64,000 nt of DNA from Bog-473 sp963800725. GTDB taxonomy: Bacteria > Actinomycetota > Acidimicrobiia > Acidimicrobiales > RAAP-2. Each line of letters starts with the position of its first letter. The stretch's first letter is position 1. Of the stretch, positions 35,934 through 48,823 are shown piece after piece. The notes beneath the pieces were generated by a model. It saw only the letters and a list, made by a program, of their open reading frames with translations, did no database searches and was not told where the DNA came from. The position numbers were made by a program, and so were the translations under genes. The stretch covers positions 1 to 64,000 of the forward strand of contig CAWDCE010000017.1 of assembly GCA_963800725.1 (NCBI GenBank), given 5' to 3'.

Positions 35934-38900
35934 ATGTCGAAGCCCGATTCCCACACCCGGAGTCGATTCAAAATATTGCACCGAGGTGTGGCTGCCTTCA
36001 TGGCGTCGTTGATCGGCATTTCGACAATCGCAGTGTTGGGCGCCGGGACCGCCCAGGCCGACACCACCTTGACCCAGTCGGGCCACGTCTTCGCCTCAGT
36101 TGGGAACGGACAAGTCAACGTTTATGACGCGACTTCGGGCAATCAGATCACCACCCTTGACGACGGAACCGGCGATCCCTTCACCGCCGGTAGCGCGTTT
36201 GACGCAAACAAGAACTTCTACGTCGCGGACGACTTCAGCGGCGCGATCAGTGAATACGACCCCAACGGCAACCTCCTGTCGCTGTTCGCCTCGGGACTCT
36301 CGAACCCGTTGTCACCGGTCTTCGACTCGAGCGGGAATCTTTACGTCGGCCAGCAGACCACCCCCTATGTGGCCGAATTCGCTCCCGACGGCACGAGGCT
36401 TCCTGATATCGGCCCCATGAACACCGAGCTTTACGGCGTGGACTGGATCGACCTGGCGAGCGACGAGTGCACCCTCTATTACACAACTGAGGGTACCGAC
36501 ATCATGCGCTACAACAAGTGCACCAATACCCAACTTTCCAACTTCAACACGGTCCCCTTCGATGCGAGTCAGAGCGCGTTTCAGTTGCGGATCCTGCCCG
36601 ATGGATCGGTTCTGGTCGCCGACTCGAATGCCGTCCTTCACCTCGACGCCAATGGAAATCTGATCAAGACCTATTCGTGCTCGTCGCTTCCGGGATGTGG
36701 CGACCAGCTCTTCGCACTGAGTCTCGACCCCGACGGCACGTCCTTTTGGACCGGTGACGCCGTGTCGGGCGGCCTGTGGCGAATCGATATGGCCACGGGC
36801 AACATCTTGCAGACGATAAACACCGACTCGGGCGCCTTCTTCGGCCTGAGTGTCGCCGACCAGATCACCGTCGCCACCTCTGCCGGCGGATCCGGGCCGA
36901 CCGAGACTCCGACCACGTTGAGTGTGAACCCGGCCACCGGGGACTACAACGTGGCGACCACGGTGTCGGGCGTGCTCACCAACACGAATACCACCGCGCC
37001 GATCGCGGGCGAGCCGGTGACGTTCTCCCTCAACGGGGTCGAAACCTGCACCGCGACCACCGATAGCACCGGACTCGCGTCATGTTCAGTGACTCCCGGC
37101 GAATCCGAAGGCACGTATCCGCTGACCGCCACCTTCGCCGGGGATACGACCCAGAACCCGCCGCTGCTCGCGAGCAATGGCACCAACAACTTCGTCGTCA
37201 CCCCCGATCCGACCGCCATCACCTACACGGGAACGACTGCGACCACCAATGGGCAGACCGCCACCCTCTCGGGCAACCTGACCTCCTTCGGCGCCCCGCT
37301 CCCGGGCAAGACCGTGCTCCTGACGCTGGGTTCGGGCGCCTCCATCCAAAGTTGCAACGGGACCACCAACGGATCTGGCGTCGCAACCTGCACCATTGCT
37401 TCGGTGAATCAGACCACCGGTTCGGTTCCCGTCGAAGCCAGCTTTGCCGGCGACAACTACTACCAACCGTCGAATAATTCGTCGAACGCGTCGGTCAATA
37501 CCAACACCAAACTCAAGGTGCTCCCGGCGACAGGTGACTACAACGTGGCCACCCAGGTGTCGGGCGTCTTGACCAACGCATTCACCTCGGCCGCCGTCGC
37601 CGGCGAGCCGGTGACCTTCACGTTGGACAACAACGAGTCGTGTTCGGGCATCACCGACGCCACCGGCACGGCATCGTGCTACGTGACCCCGAGTGAAGCG
37701 CAGGGCACCTACCCCCTTACGGCCAGCTTCGCCGGGGACAACGCCGCCTCGCCCATCTTGCTCTCGAGCAATGGTGCGAACTCGTTCGTGGTCACGCCTG
37801 ACCCGACCACCATCACCTACACCGGTGACATCACTGCAACCAACGGGAAGTCCGCGACGCTCTCGGGCGTGCTCACCGCGTTTGGTGTGCCAGTCAGCGG
37901 CAAGAGCATCACCTTGACCCTCGGTTCTGGGGGTACGGCCCAGAGTTGTGCCGCCACCACAAACGCCTTCGGCGCCGCGAGCTGCTCGATTGCCTCGGTC
38001 AACCAGACCGTCGGTTCTGTTCCGGTCTCGGCCAGCTTCGCCGGGGACAACTACTACCTCGCGTCAAGCGTGACTGCGGTGATCAGCGTCACCCCCCCAC
38101 CGCCGGTCCCGACCACCCTGACCGTCAATTCGGCCACGGGCGACTTCAACGTCGCCACGACCGTCTCGGGCGTCCTCACCAACTCCCTCACCTCCGCCCC
38201 CATCGCGGGCGAGTCGGTGACCCTGTCTCTCAATGCCACCGAGTCGTGCGTCGCCGTCACTGACGCCACCGGCAAGGCATCATGTTCGCTGACCCCGGGT
38301 GAAGCCGAAGGGACCTACCCATTGACCGCCAGCTTCGCCGGCGACACCACTGTGGTGCCGAACTTCTTGTCGAGCACCGGGTCCAATGTCTTTGTGGTCA
38401 ACCCCGATCCCACCGCCATCACCTACAACGGGGCCACGACCGGCACCATCCATCAACCCATCACCTTGGCCGGCACGCTGACCGCCTTTGGTACCCCGCT
38501 GGCGAACGAGCCCGTCATCTTGACGCTCGGCTCGGGCCTCGGGGCCCAGAGCTGCAGTGCCACGACCGACTCGAGCGGTTCGGCCAACTGCGCCATTGTC
38601 TCGGTGAACCAGTCCGTCGGCTCGACCCCCGTCACGGCGAGCTTTGCGGGCAACACCTACTTCTTGCCGTCAATCGACACCGCCAATGTCAACGTCGTGG
38701 CACCGGCCGCCATCCCGACGACCTTGACCGTCAGCGCGGCCACCAGCCCCTACGCCGTGGCCACCGCGGTGACCGGCGTGCTCACGAACTCGAACACCTC
38801 GGCCCCGATCGCGGGCGAGCCCGTGTCGCTGACCCTCAACAACGCCGAGACCTGCTCGGCGGTCACCGACAGTTCGGGCGCGGCGACCTGTTTCATCACC

Positions 38901-41900
38901 CCGGGCGAGGCCAAGGGGACCTACCCCCTGACCGGTGTCTTCGGTGGTGACACCACGCTGATCCCGAGCCTGCTCGCGAGCACCGGCACCAACAACTTCG
39001 TCGTGACCCCGGACCCGACGGCCATCGCCTACACCGGCGACACCACGGCGACCGACAGCCAGTCGGCCACCCTCTCGGGGGTCCTCACCGCATTCGGCAG
39101 CCCGTTGGCCGCCAAACCGGTGACGCTGACCCTCGGATCCGGCAGCGCCGCGCAGACCTGTAGCGCCACGACGGACGCCTCGGGTGCCGCCAGCTGCACG
39201 ATCACCTCGGTCAACCAGACACCGGGCTCGGTGCCCGTCACCGTCAGCTTCGCCGGCGACAATTACTTCTTGGCCTCGAGTGCCGCTTCGACCGTTGCGG
39301 TCAGCCCGCCGCCACCCATCCCGACCAATCTCACGGTGGGTGCCGCAAGCGGGGACTACTCCGTCGCCACCTCAGTGACCGGAGTGCTCACCAACGCCAA
39401 CACCCAAAATCCCATCGCCCATGAGCCAGTGGTCCTGACCCTCAACGGCACCGAGTCGTGCACCGCCATCACCGACGCCTCGGGATCGGCCACGTGTTCG
39501 CTCACCCCCGGCGAAGCCCAGGGCTCGTACCCGTTGACCGGCTTCTTCGCCGGCGACTCCTCGGTGTCGCCCGTGCTGTTGGCGAGTTCGGGCTCCAACA
39601 CCTTCGTGGTGACGCCGGACCCGACCACCATGGTCTACAACGGCGCCACCACAGCCACCATCGCTCAACCGGTCACCCTCTCGAGCGTGCTCAGCGTGTT
39701 CGGCGTGCCGTTGGCGGGCAAGCCGGTCACCCTCGCGCTCGGGACCGGGGGGAGCGCCCAGACCTGCGGTGCCACCACCGACGTCACCGGCGCAGCCAGC
39801 TGCACCATTGCTTCGGTGAACCAGGCCGTCGGTTCGACCCCGGTCACCGCGAGCTTTGCCGGCGACAACTACTACCTGTCGTCGACCGCCAGCTCGCATG
39901 TGACGGTGGCTGCGCCACCGGCGATCCCGACGACCTTGACGGTGAGCTCGGCCACCGGTGATTACAACGTCGCCACCGCGGTGACCGGCGTGCTGGCCAA
40001 CTCGAACACCCTGGCCCCGATCGCCGGTGAGCCCGTCTCCTTGACCCTCAACGCCAACGAGACCTGCTCGGCGGTGACCGACAGCACCGGGACAGCCACC
40101 TGCTACGTCACCCCGGGTGAAGCCAAGGGCACCTACCCCCTCGCCGGTTCCTTTGCCGGGGACACCAGCCTGATCCCCGCCCTGCTCGCGAGCAACGGAT
40201 CGAACACCTTCGTGGTGAACCCCGACCCGACCGTCATCCATTATTCGGGCGATACAACCGCCACCGTCGGCCAGCCGGCCACGTTGTCCGGTGTGCTCAC
40301 CGCGTTCGGTAACCCGCTGTCGAACAAAGCGGTGACCCTGACGCTCGGCACGGGCGGCTCGGCCCAGACCTGCGGTGCCACCACCGACGCTTCGGGCTCG
40401 GCCAGCTGCACCATTACTGCGGTGCATCAGGCGATCGGCTTCGTTCCGGTCACCGCCGCCTTTGCCGGCGACAACTACTACGCGGCCTCGAACGACTCGT
40501 CGGCCGTGACCGTGTTCGCCCCGCCGCCCGTCCCGACCACCCTGAGCGTCAGCTCGGCCACCGGGGACTACAACGTCGCCACCACGGTGACCGGCGTGTT
40601 GACCAACACGGCCACGACGGCCCCGATCGCCGGTGAGCCCGTCTCCTTGACGCTCAACGGCACCGAATCGTGCACCGGGATCACCGACACCACCGGGACC
40701 GCGACCTGCTCGCTCACCCCGGGCGAACCCTCGGGGAACTACCCACTGAGTGGATCCTTCGCCGGCGACACCACGCAGTCGCCCGCTCTCTTGGCCAGCA
40801 CCGGGTCGAACACCTTCGTGGTCACCCCCGACCCGACCGCCATCACCTACACCGGTGACACCACGGCCAACAACGCCCAGCCCGCCACCTTGTCCGGCGT
40901 CCTGTCGTCCTTCGGGGTCGCCCTTCCCGGCAAGGCCGTGACCTTGACGCTCGGATCGGGCAGCTCCGCCCAGTCGTGCAGCGCGACGACGAATGCATCG
41001 GGCTCGGCCACGTGCTCGATTGCCTCGGTCAACCAGTCAGTGGGCAATGTTCCCGTCACCGCCAGCTTCGCCGGCGACGGCTACTACCTGGCCGCCAGCG
41101 CCAGCTCGACCCTCAAGGTCAACCCGCCGCTCGCCATCGCGACCACCTTGACGGTCAACCCGGGCTCGGGTGAGTACAACTTCTCGACCACCGTCTCGGG
41201 TGTGCTGACCAATGCCAAGACGTCGGCACCCATCGCCGGCGAGCCGGTGACCCTCACGCTCAACGGCACCGAGATGTGCACCGGAACCACCGATGCCACC
41301 GGCACCGCGACCTGTTCGGTCACGCCAGGTGAAGCAAAGGGCACATACCCCTTGACCGGCACATTCACCGGCGACACCGCGGTCACCCCAAATCTGTCGG
41401 CGAGCAACGGTGCCAGCACCTTCGTCGAAGCCCCTGATCCGACGACCATCGCCTACACCGGCACCACCTCGGTCGTCAACGGCCAGCCCGCCACCTTGTC
41501 GGGCGTCCTCAAGACCAATGGCAACGTGCTTCCGAACAAGCCGGTGACCCTCACGCTCGGTTCGGGGAGCTCAGCGCAGAGCTGCAGCGCCACCACCGAC
41601 GTGAACGGTGCGGCGGGCTGCACCGTCACGGCGGTCAACCAATCGGTCAACTCGGTCCCCGTCACGGTCGCTTTCGCCGGTGACAACTACTACCTGTCGT
41701 CGAGTGCGAGCACCAACGTCGGTATTGGCACCCCGACGACACTGACGGTCAACCCGGCTACCGGGCCTTTCAACGTGGCGACCGCCATCTCGGGTGTGCT
41801 GACCAATTCGATCACCACCGCACCCATTTCGGGCGAGTCGGTCACCTTGACCCTCAACGCGTAATGAAACCTGCTCCGCCGTCACCGACAGCACCGGGAA

Positions 41901-44900
41901 GGCCACGTGCTTTGTCACCCCGAGTGAGGCCAAGGGCACTTACCCGCTCACCGCCGCATTCGCCGGCGACCCCGGGGCCTCGCCGGCGCTGCTGGCGGCC
42001 AACGGTTCGGGCAACTTCATCGTGACCCCAGATCCGACGGTCCTCACCTACACGGGTGCGACCACGGCCACCAACGGCCAGTCGGCCACCCTCTCGGGCG
42101 TGCTCACCGTCTTTGGCAACGCGCTGGCCAACAAGTCGGTGACACTGACGCTCGGCACGGGCGGCTCGGCCCAGGCCTGCACTGCGACGACGAACGCCTC
42201 GGGTGCGGTCAGCTGCTCGATCGCCTCGGTGAACCAGAGCATCGGCAACGTGGCGGTCACCGCCAACTTCGCCGGCGACAACTACTACGCCGCCTCGAGC
42301 GCCGCCTCGAGCGTGCTCGTCAGTGGTCCCCCGATCCCGACCACCCTCAAGGTGAACTCGGCCACCGGCCAGTACAACGTGGCCACGACCATCTCGGGCG
42401 TGCTCACGAACTCGAACACCTCAGCGGCCATTGCGGGTGAACCGGTGAACTTCGTGCTCAACGGAAACGAGACCTGCTCGGGGATCACCAACAGCGCCGG
42501 TACCGCGAGCTGCTCGGTGACGCCGGGCGAAGCCAAGGGGACCTACCCGTTGACGGCGAGCTTCGCCGGCGACACCACGCAATCCCCGGTGCTCCTGGCG
42601 AGCAACGGGTCGAACAACTTCGTGGTGACCCCCGATCCGACCGCCATCACCTACACCGGTGCGACTACGGCCAACAACCTCGGATCCATCACCTTGTCGG
42701 GCACACTGACCTCCTTCGGGATCGCCCTGCCCGCGAAGTCCGTGACCTTGACCCTCGGTTCGGGTGGCACGGCCCAGAGCTGCTCGGCCACGACCAACTC
42801 TTCGGGCGCAGCCAGCTGCTCGATCGCCTCGGTGAACCAGACCGTTGGATCGGTCCCCGTCACGGTCGCCTTCGCCGGTGACAACTACTACCTGGCCTCG
42901 AGCGCCAGCGCGAACGTCACCATCAGCGCGGCACTGCCGTTGCCGACCAAGCTGGTCGTCAGCCCCGCCACCAGTAACTACAACGTGGCCACCTCGGTCA
43001 CTGCGGTGCTGACCAACGCCAACACCAGCGCCCCCATCTCGGGAGAGTCGGTCAAGCTGACATTGAATGGTGCCGAGAACTGCACGGCGACGACCACCAG
43101 CACCGGCACCGCGACCTGCTCGATCACCCCGGGTGAGGCGTCAGGCAGCTACCCGTTGACCGCCAGTTTTGCGGGCGACACGGCGCAGAGCCCCAACCTG
43201 TTGGCGAGCACCGGCTCGAACACCTTCGTCGTCACCCCCGACCCGACCGTCATGACCTACACGGGGGCCACCACGGCCAACAACGGGTCGCCGGCCACCC
43301 TGTCGGGGAAGCTGACGGTCTTTGGCAACCCACTGTCGGGCAAGACCGTGACCTTGACCCTCGGATCGGGTGGCACAGCCCAGAGCTGCACCGCCACCAC
43401 CAACTCGTCGGGCGCGGCCAGCTGCTCGATCGCCTCGGTCAACCAGACCGTCGGTTCGGTCCCGGTCACCGCCAGCTTCGCCGGCGACGGCTACTACCTG
43501 GCCTCAAGTGCAAGTTCGACCGTGACGGTGAGTGCCCCGGCGCCGATCCCGACGACTCTGAGCGTCAATTCGGCCAGCGGCTACTACAACGTGGCCACCT
43601 CGGTCTCGGGCGTGCTCACCAACTCGAACACCGCAGCACCGATCGCCAACGAGCCGGTGACGTTCAAGCTGAACGGCACCGAGACCTGCACCGGAACGAC
43701 CAACAGCACCGGAACGGCCACGTGCTCGCTCACCCCGGGTGAGGCCAAGGGCTCCTACCCGCTGACGGCCAGCTTCGCGGGCGACACGACCAAGACCCCC
43801 AATCTGTTGGCGAGCACCGGCTCGAACACCTTTGTCGTCAACCCTGACCCGACCGTCTTGACCTACACCGGGGCCACCACGGCCAACGTCGGTTCGCCGA
43901 TCACGCTCTCGGGCGTGCTCACCGTCTTTGGGACTCCGCTCGCCAACAAGACAGTCACCTTGACGCTCGGCAGCGGCAGCACCAAGCAGACGTGCACCGC
44001 GACCACAGATTCGACCGGCTCCGCCAGTTGTGTGGTCGGCGCGGTCAGCCAGCAGGTGTGCTCGCTCCCGGTCACCGCCAGCTTCGCCGGTGACAACTAT
44101 TACCTGGCCTCTAGCGCCAGCGCGAGCGTCAAGGTCGATGCCGCCTTGCCGATCCCGACCAACTTGAAGGTGAACTCGGCCACGGGCAACTACAACGTGG
44201 CGACCGCCGTGTCGGGCGTGTTGACCAATGCCAACACTTCGGCACCGATTTCGGGCGAACCCGTGGTCTTCAAGCTCAATGCCACCGAGACCTGCACCGC
44301 TACCACCAACGCCAGCGGCACCGCCACGTGCTACGTCACTCCGGGTGAGGCCTCTGGGAGCTACCCGCTGACCGCCAGCTTCGCCGGCGACACGACCCCG
44401 AACCCCGACCTGTTGGCCAGCACCGGCTCGAACACCTTCGTGGTCACCCCTGACCCGACGGTACTGACCTACACGGGAGCCACCACGGCCAACGTCGGTT
44501 CGCCGATCACACTCTCGGGCGTGCTCACTGCGTTCGGTTCACCGGTCGCCAACCGCACCGTCACCTTCACGCTCGGCAGCGGCAGCACCAAGCAGACCTG
44601 CACGGACTCGACGGACTCGACGGGCACGGCCAGTTGCGTCATCACGTCGGTCACCCAGGCGGTCGCCACGGTGCCGGTCACCGACACCTTCGCCGGTGAC
44701 AGCTACTACCTGGCCTCGAATGCCAGTGGAAGCGTCAAGGTCAGTGCCCCGGCTCCGATCCCGACCACCCTTAAGGTCAACTCGGCGACGGGGCAGTACA
44801 ACACCTCGACCACCGTGTCCGCGGTCTTGACCAACGCAAACACCTCAGCGCCGATTGCGGGCGAGCCGGTCACCTTGACCCTCAACGGAACCGAGACCTG

Positions 44901-46950
44901 CACCGGGACCACCAACAGCACGGGCACCGCTTCGTGCTCGGTGACACCGAGCGAGGCCAAGGGCACCTACCCGTTGACCGGGAGTTTCGCCGGCGACACG
45001 GTCCCGAATCCCGACCTGTTGGCCAGCACCGGCTCGAGCACCTTCGTGGTGACGCCCGACCCGACCGCCATGACCTACACCGGGGCCACCACAGCCAATG
45101 TCGGTTCCCCCATCACGCTCTCGGGTGTGTTGACCACCAACGGCACCCCGCTCGCGGGCAAGACCGTCACCTTGACGCTCGGTTCGGGGAGCTCGTCGCA
45201 GAGTTGCTCGGCCACGACCAAATTCGTCGGGTTCGGCGAGCTGCGTCATTGCCTCGGTGAGCCAGTCGGTCTGCTCGCTGCCGGTCACGGCCAGCTTCGC
45301 CGGGGACAACTACTACCTGGCCTCGAGCGCCAGCTCGACGGTCAAGATCAGTGCGGCTGTTCCCATCCCGACCACGCTCAAGGTCAACTCGGCCACGGGG
45401 CCGTTCAATGTGGCGACGTCCGTTTCGGGTGTGTTGACCAACGCCAACACCTCAGCACCGATCGCGGGCGAACCGGTGGTCTTCAAGCTGAACGCCACCG
45501 AGACCTGCACGGCGACGACGAACAGCTCGGGCCTGGCGACCTGTTACGTCACCCCGGGTGAGGCTCCGGCCAGTTACCCGTTGACCGCGAGCTTCGCGGG
45601 CGACACCGTCCCCAACCCGGACCTGTTGGCCAGCACCGGCTCGAACACCTTCGTGGTCACCCCTGACCCGACCGTCACCACCTACACCGGTGCCACGACG
45701 GCCGTCAGCGGGCAGTCCGCGGTGCTCTCGGCCACGCTCACCACCAACGGCACCCCGCTGTCGGGTCAGACCGAGACCTTGACCCTCGGGTCGGGATCGA
45801 AGGTCCAGACCTGCACAGCAACCACCAACTCGTCGGGCTCGGCCAGCTGCACCATCACGTCGGTCAACCAGTCCAACGGGTCGGTGCCGGTAAGCGCAAC
45901 GTTTGCGGGCACGAAGTACTACACCGCATCGAGCGACTCGGCCACCCTCGTCGTCGGTGTCATAACGAAGCTGAAGGTCAATGCGGCGACGGGCGAATAC
46001 GGGCACGCCACCACGGTGTCGGCCCTACTCACCAACGCCAACACGTCGGCGGCCATCGCAGGTGAGCCGGTCACCTTGGTGCTCGACGGCAATGAGTCCT
46101 GCACCGCGACGACCAACAGTGCGGGGGTGGCCTCGTGCACGGTGACCCCGAGCGAGCCGGCCGGCAGCTACCCATTGACCGGATCCTTCGCCGGCGACCT
46201 GACCCGGTCGCCCCGCTGTTCTCCTCGACCGGCTCGAACACCTTTGTGGTGACGCTCGCTAACACCGCGCTCACCTACACCGGAGCAACGGCGGTGGTCA
46301 ACGGCCAACCGGCCACGCTGTCGGGCATCTTGACCACCGACGGAGTGCCGCTCGCCAACAAAACGGTCACCTTGACCCTCGGCTCGGGACGCTCGGCCCA
46401 GACCTGCACCGACGTCACGGACGCGACGGGCACCGCGAGTTGCGTCATCAGCTCGGTCAGCCAGACCGTCTCGGGGTGCGAGGGCTCGATCCCGATCACC
46501 GGCACCTTCGCCGGCGATGCCTACTACGAGCCCGCCAGCACGAGCGCCAACGCATCGCTCGCCTCACCGTCACCGAGCGGGGCGTTCGTGATCGGCGACA
46601 CCTCGGCGAATTCCGAGAATCTCGGCACCTCAGTCGACTTCTGGGGTGCGCAATGGGCCAAGAACAACACCTTTAGCGGTGGCTCGGCCCCAAGTGCCAT
46701 GAAGGGTTACATCGACTACGCCGGGGCGCTCACCTGCGGCACCACCTGGACCAGCAACACGGGTAACAGCTCGAACCCGCCGTCGTCGATTCCCGGCGAG
46801 ATGGAAGTGGTCGTCTCGAGTCACGTGACGCAGTCCGGATCGACCATCAGCGGGAACATCTTGCACATCATCATCGTGCAGACGAACTCGGGCTACGGAT
46901 CGAACCCCGGGCATGAGGGAACGGGAACCATCATCGGGACCATCTGTTAA
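35934..46950 (+). CDS. Giant secreted Ig-like repeat protein (three frameshifts)
   Basis: Joined across three single-base shifts (insertion near 41862, insertion near 45228, deletion near 46213), the gene encodes about 3,672 aa. Order: a basic start and signal peptide ending near AQA (about residue 43); a beta-propeller-like domain to about residue 320 with repeated D-x-x-GN segments such as DPNGNLLSLF and DSSGNLYVG; 16 tandem double-Ig units of about 202 aa; and a C-terminal about 120-aa domain with FVIGDTSANS, FWGAQWAKNN and NPGHEGTGT. That last domain resembles one seen at the end of other actinobacterial secreted proteins. Each Ig half carries a Cys pair (for example ETCTATTDSTGTATC), suggesting a disulfide per domain. 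No LPxTG or terminal membrane helix is seen, so attachment is unclear. AGGAGGAACTG precedes the ATG. Confidence 0.88.
36906..46560 (+). repeat. 16 tandem ~606-bp repeats inside the giant gene
   Basis: Copies begin near 36906, 37507, 38108, 38713, 39319, 39925, 40531, 41137, 41731, 42334, 42940, 43546, 44152, 44758, 45365 and 45958, mostly 600-606 bp apart. Each encodes two Ig-like halves: one starting PTTLTVNSATG-YNVAT-VSGVLTN, the other ITYTGATT---G-PATLSGVLT. Late copies (10-15) look most alike, suggesting recent duplication or gene conversion. Confidence 0.92.
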
Positions 46951-46971
46951 CGAGTGATCACCGATCACGAT

Positions 46972-47001
46972 AAAAGGGGCGCCCTGCGGGGCGCCCCTTT
47001 T
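46972..47001 (+). terminator. Rho-independent terminator of the giant gene
   Basis: A perfect 13-bp stem, AAAAGGGGCGCCC with GGGCGCCCCTTTT, encloses a TGCG tetraloop. It lies 22 nt after the stop codon and ends in a T run. The flanking A/T tracts make it potentially bidirectional. Confidence 0.95.
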
Positions 47002-47185
47002 ACGTTTCGGTACTCGAGCCCGAGCCCATCGCCCACGTGCTTCCCGGGCCGCCCGGGCTCACCACCTGCGACATCGAGCGGTGCGGGTTCGCACTGCCTC
47101 AGACCGGCTCGAGGACCTTTGATGCTGCGGGCCGGACTGACCGGTCAGCCATGGTGGGTGGTGGGGACGATCCTGACTCGCTGAA

Positions 47186-47254
47186 TTGCAATCTACATTG
47201 TAACTCAGAATAGGCGTTTAAATGTTCATCAGATGGCTTTATGAGCATTATAAT
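47186..47254 (+). promoter_or_regulatory. hipBA promoter with candidate operator
   Basis: An AT-rich island in a GC-rich region. A perfect TATAAT lies at 47249-47254, so transcription should begin at about 47261, the A of the hipB ATG: a leaderless mRNA. Upstream at 47186-47203, TTGCAAT-CTAC-ATTGTAA is an 18-bp dyad with one mismatch, a plausible HipB operator. No good -35 is seen (TTCATC at 47225). Confidence 0.6.
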
Positions 47255-47260
47255 ATACAC

Positions 47261-47591
47261 ATGAAGACCTCTCGCCCCTACTCCCCCTTGACCAAGGAAG
47301 CTGCTCGCCTCCTTGGTCGCAGGATCGCCACCGCCCGACGTGAGCGCATGATGACACTCCACGAACTCGCGGAGCGCGGTCGGCGCCACGCCCACAACCC
47401 TGCGCAAGGTCGAGCGGGGCGACCCGACGGTGAGCCTTGGCATTGCCTTCGAGGCCGCTGCCGTCGTGGGGGTACCCCTCTTCAGCCCCGATGGGGAACG
47501 CCGCCGGCTCGAGGCGGACCTTCTCGACGGTCGCCTCGCGGTGCTTCCAAAGCAGGTCCGTGGTCCTCGGCGGGTGCGAGATGACTTCTGA
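47261..47591 (+). CDS. hipB: HipB-like XRE antitoxin (frameshifted)
   Basis: About 110 aa when joined. The first frame gives TKEAARLLGRRIATARRERMMTLHELAER. The second gives GATPTTLRKVERGDPTVSLGIAFEAAAVVGVPLF, which together form a complete XRE/Cro helix-turn-helix with the recognition helix across the junction near 47387. The shift is one base. The tail (SPDGERRRLEADLLDGRLAVLP) resembles HipB-type antitoxins that plug onto HipA. ATG 47261 is preferred over the in-frame ATG 47222 because the -10 box lies between them. Its stop overlaps the hipA start by 11 nt, as is usual for coupled toxin-antitoxin genes. Confidence 0.8.
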
Positions 47592-48823
47592 ACCCACAGA
47601 GGCATTCGTCTGGATCTGGCTTCCAGGGGCTCAAGAGCCAGTCGTCGCCGGAGTACTTGACTCTTTGGGCACGGCCATCACGTTCACCTATGCAGCCAGC
47701 TACCGCTCTCGGCCCAATGCCATCTCCTTGTACGAGCCCGAGCTCCCGTTGGCGCGCGCAGATCCCATAGCGCCACTAGTCGGCGACGTCGCCAATTGCA
47801 TCGAGGATGCTGCACCTGATTCTTGGGGACGTCGGGTCATCACGTTTCGTCGAGAAGAACGGGGAGAAGAGGTCGATCAACCCAACTTACTGACCTTCTT
47901 GCTCGAGTCAGGATCGGATCGAATCGGTGCTCTTGACTTCCAGCTCACTCCGACAACTCACGAGCCGCGCGCCACGGATCATCCCGACCCTCACCGAACT
48001 CGCGGAAGCCGCCGCGCGCCTCGAGGACGGTCGAGCACTGTCGCCCGAGCTCGACGCAGCGCTCCTCCATGGGAGCAATATCGGTGGAGCACGACCCAAA
48101 GCACTCTTGGAAGACAAAGGGCGACAACTCATCGCCAAATTCTCGTCCTCGACCGACACCTACCCCGTCGTCAACTCCGAGTTCATCGCCATGGAACTCG
48201 CCTGCCTCACCGGGATTGACGCAGCACGGGTAGAGATGTCATCAGCGCTCAACAAGGACGTTCTCTTGATTGAGCGCTTTGACCGCCCTCGAGACTCCTC
48301 ACGCCTCATGATGGTCTCGGCAATGACGGTTCTCGGGATTTCCCCCAGCGAAGCAATCTTCGCCGCGAGCTACGCCGACCTGGCCGACTCGATCCGTCTT
48401 CGATTTACCAAACCGAATCCAACGCTTCAAGAGCTCTTCGCGCGCATCACCTTCAACATCTTGGTTTCCAACACCGATGATCACGCACGGAATCAAGCGG
48501 CATTCTGGGATGGGACTCAACTCACTCTCACTCCGGCCTATGACATCTGCCCACAACCGCGCTCAGGGCAAGAAGCCCGCCAAATGATGGCGATCGGCAG
48601 TGACGGCTACCGGATGAGCCAGCTCGTAGGCTGCGTCGAGCGAGCGGGCATTTATCATCTGACGGAGCGCCAAGCACGAGCGATCATCGATAATCAACTT
48701 CACATTATTGAGTCCTCGTGGAACGACGTCTGTGATCGAGGGCGCCTCACCACACGTCAACGCGAAGCGCTTTGGGGCCGTCAGTTTCTCAATCCCTATG
48801 CCCTCTACGATTATCGACCCTAA
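47581..48823 (+). CDS. hipA: HipA-like serine/threonine kinase toxin (frameshifted)
   Basis: About 413 aa from ATG 47581. The N-terminal domain (FVWIWLPGAQEPVVAG and AISLYEPELPL) matches HipA_N. After a single-base shift near 47965 the kinase domain follows: GGARPKALL (ATP-loop and lysine), KFSSSTDTYPVVNSEF, ERFDRP, the catalytic NTDDHARN at about residue 297, and AYDICP corresponding to the metal-binding aspartate. HipA kinases phosphorylate a translation factor such as GltX and induce dormancy, held in check by HipB. Key residues are intact, so the break is probably a sequencing indel. The pair is isolated next to the giant-gene terminator, in line with a mobile module. Confidence 0.85.

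Noticed and set aside
41855..41870. Stop codon as the true end of the giant protein at 41864
   Set aside because: The repeat unit continues perfectly one base over (LN-NETCSAVTDS), and the next 5 kb keep the same repeats and the expected C-terminal domain and terminator.
36906..46560. CRISPR-like array
   Set aside because: The repeats are 600-606 bp protein-coding units without spacers. No short palindromic repeat-spacer array is seen anywhere in the window.
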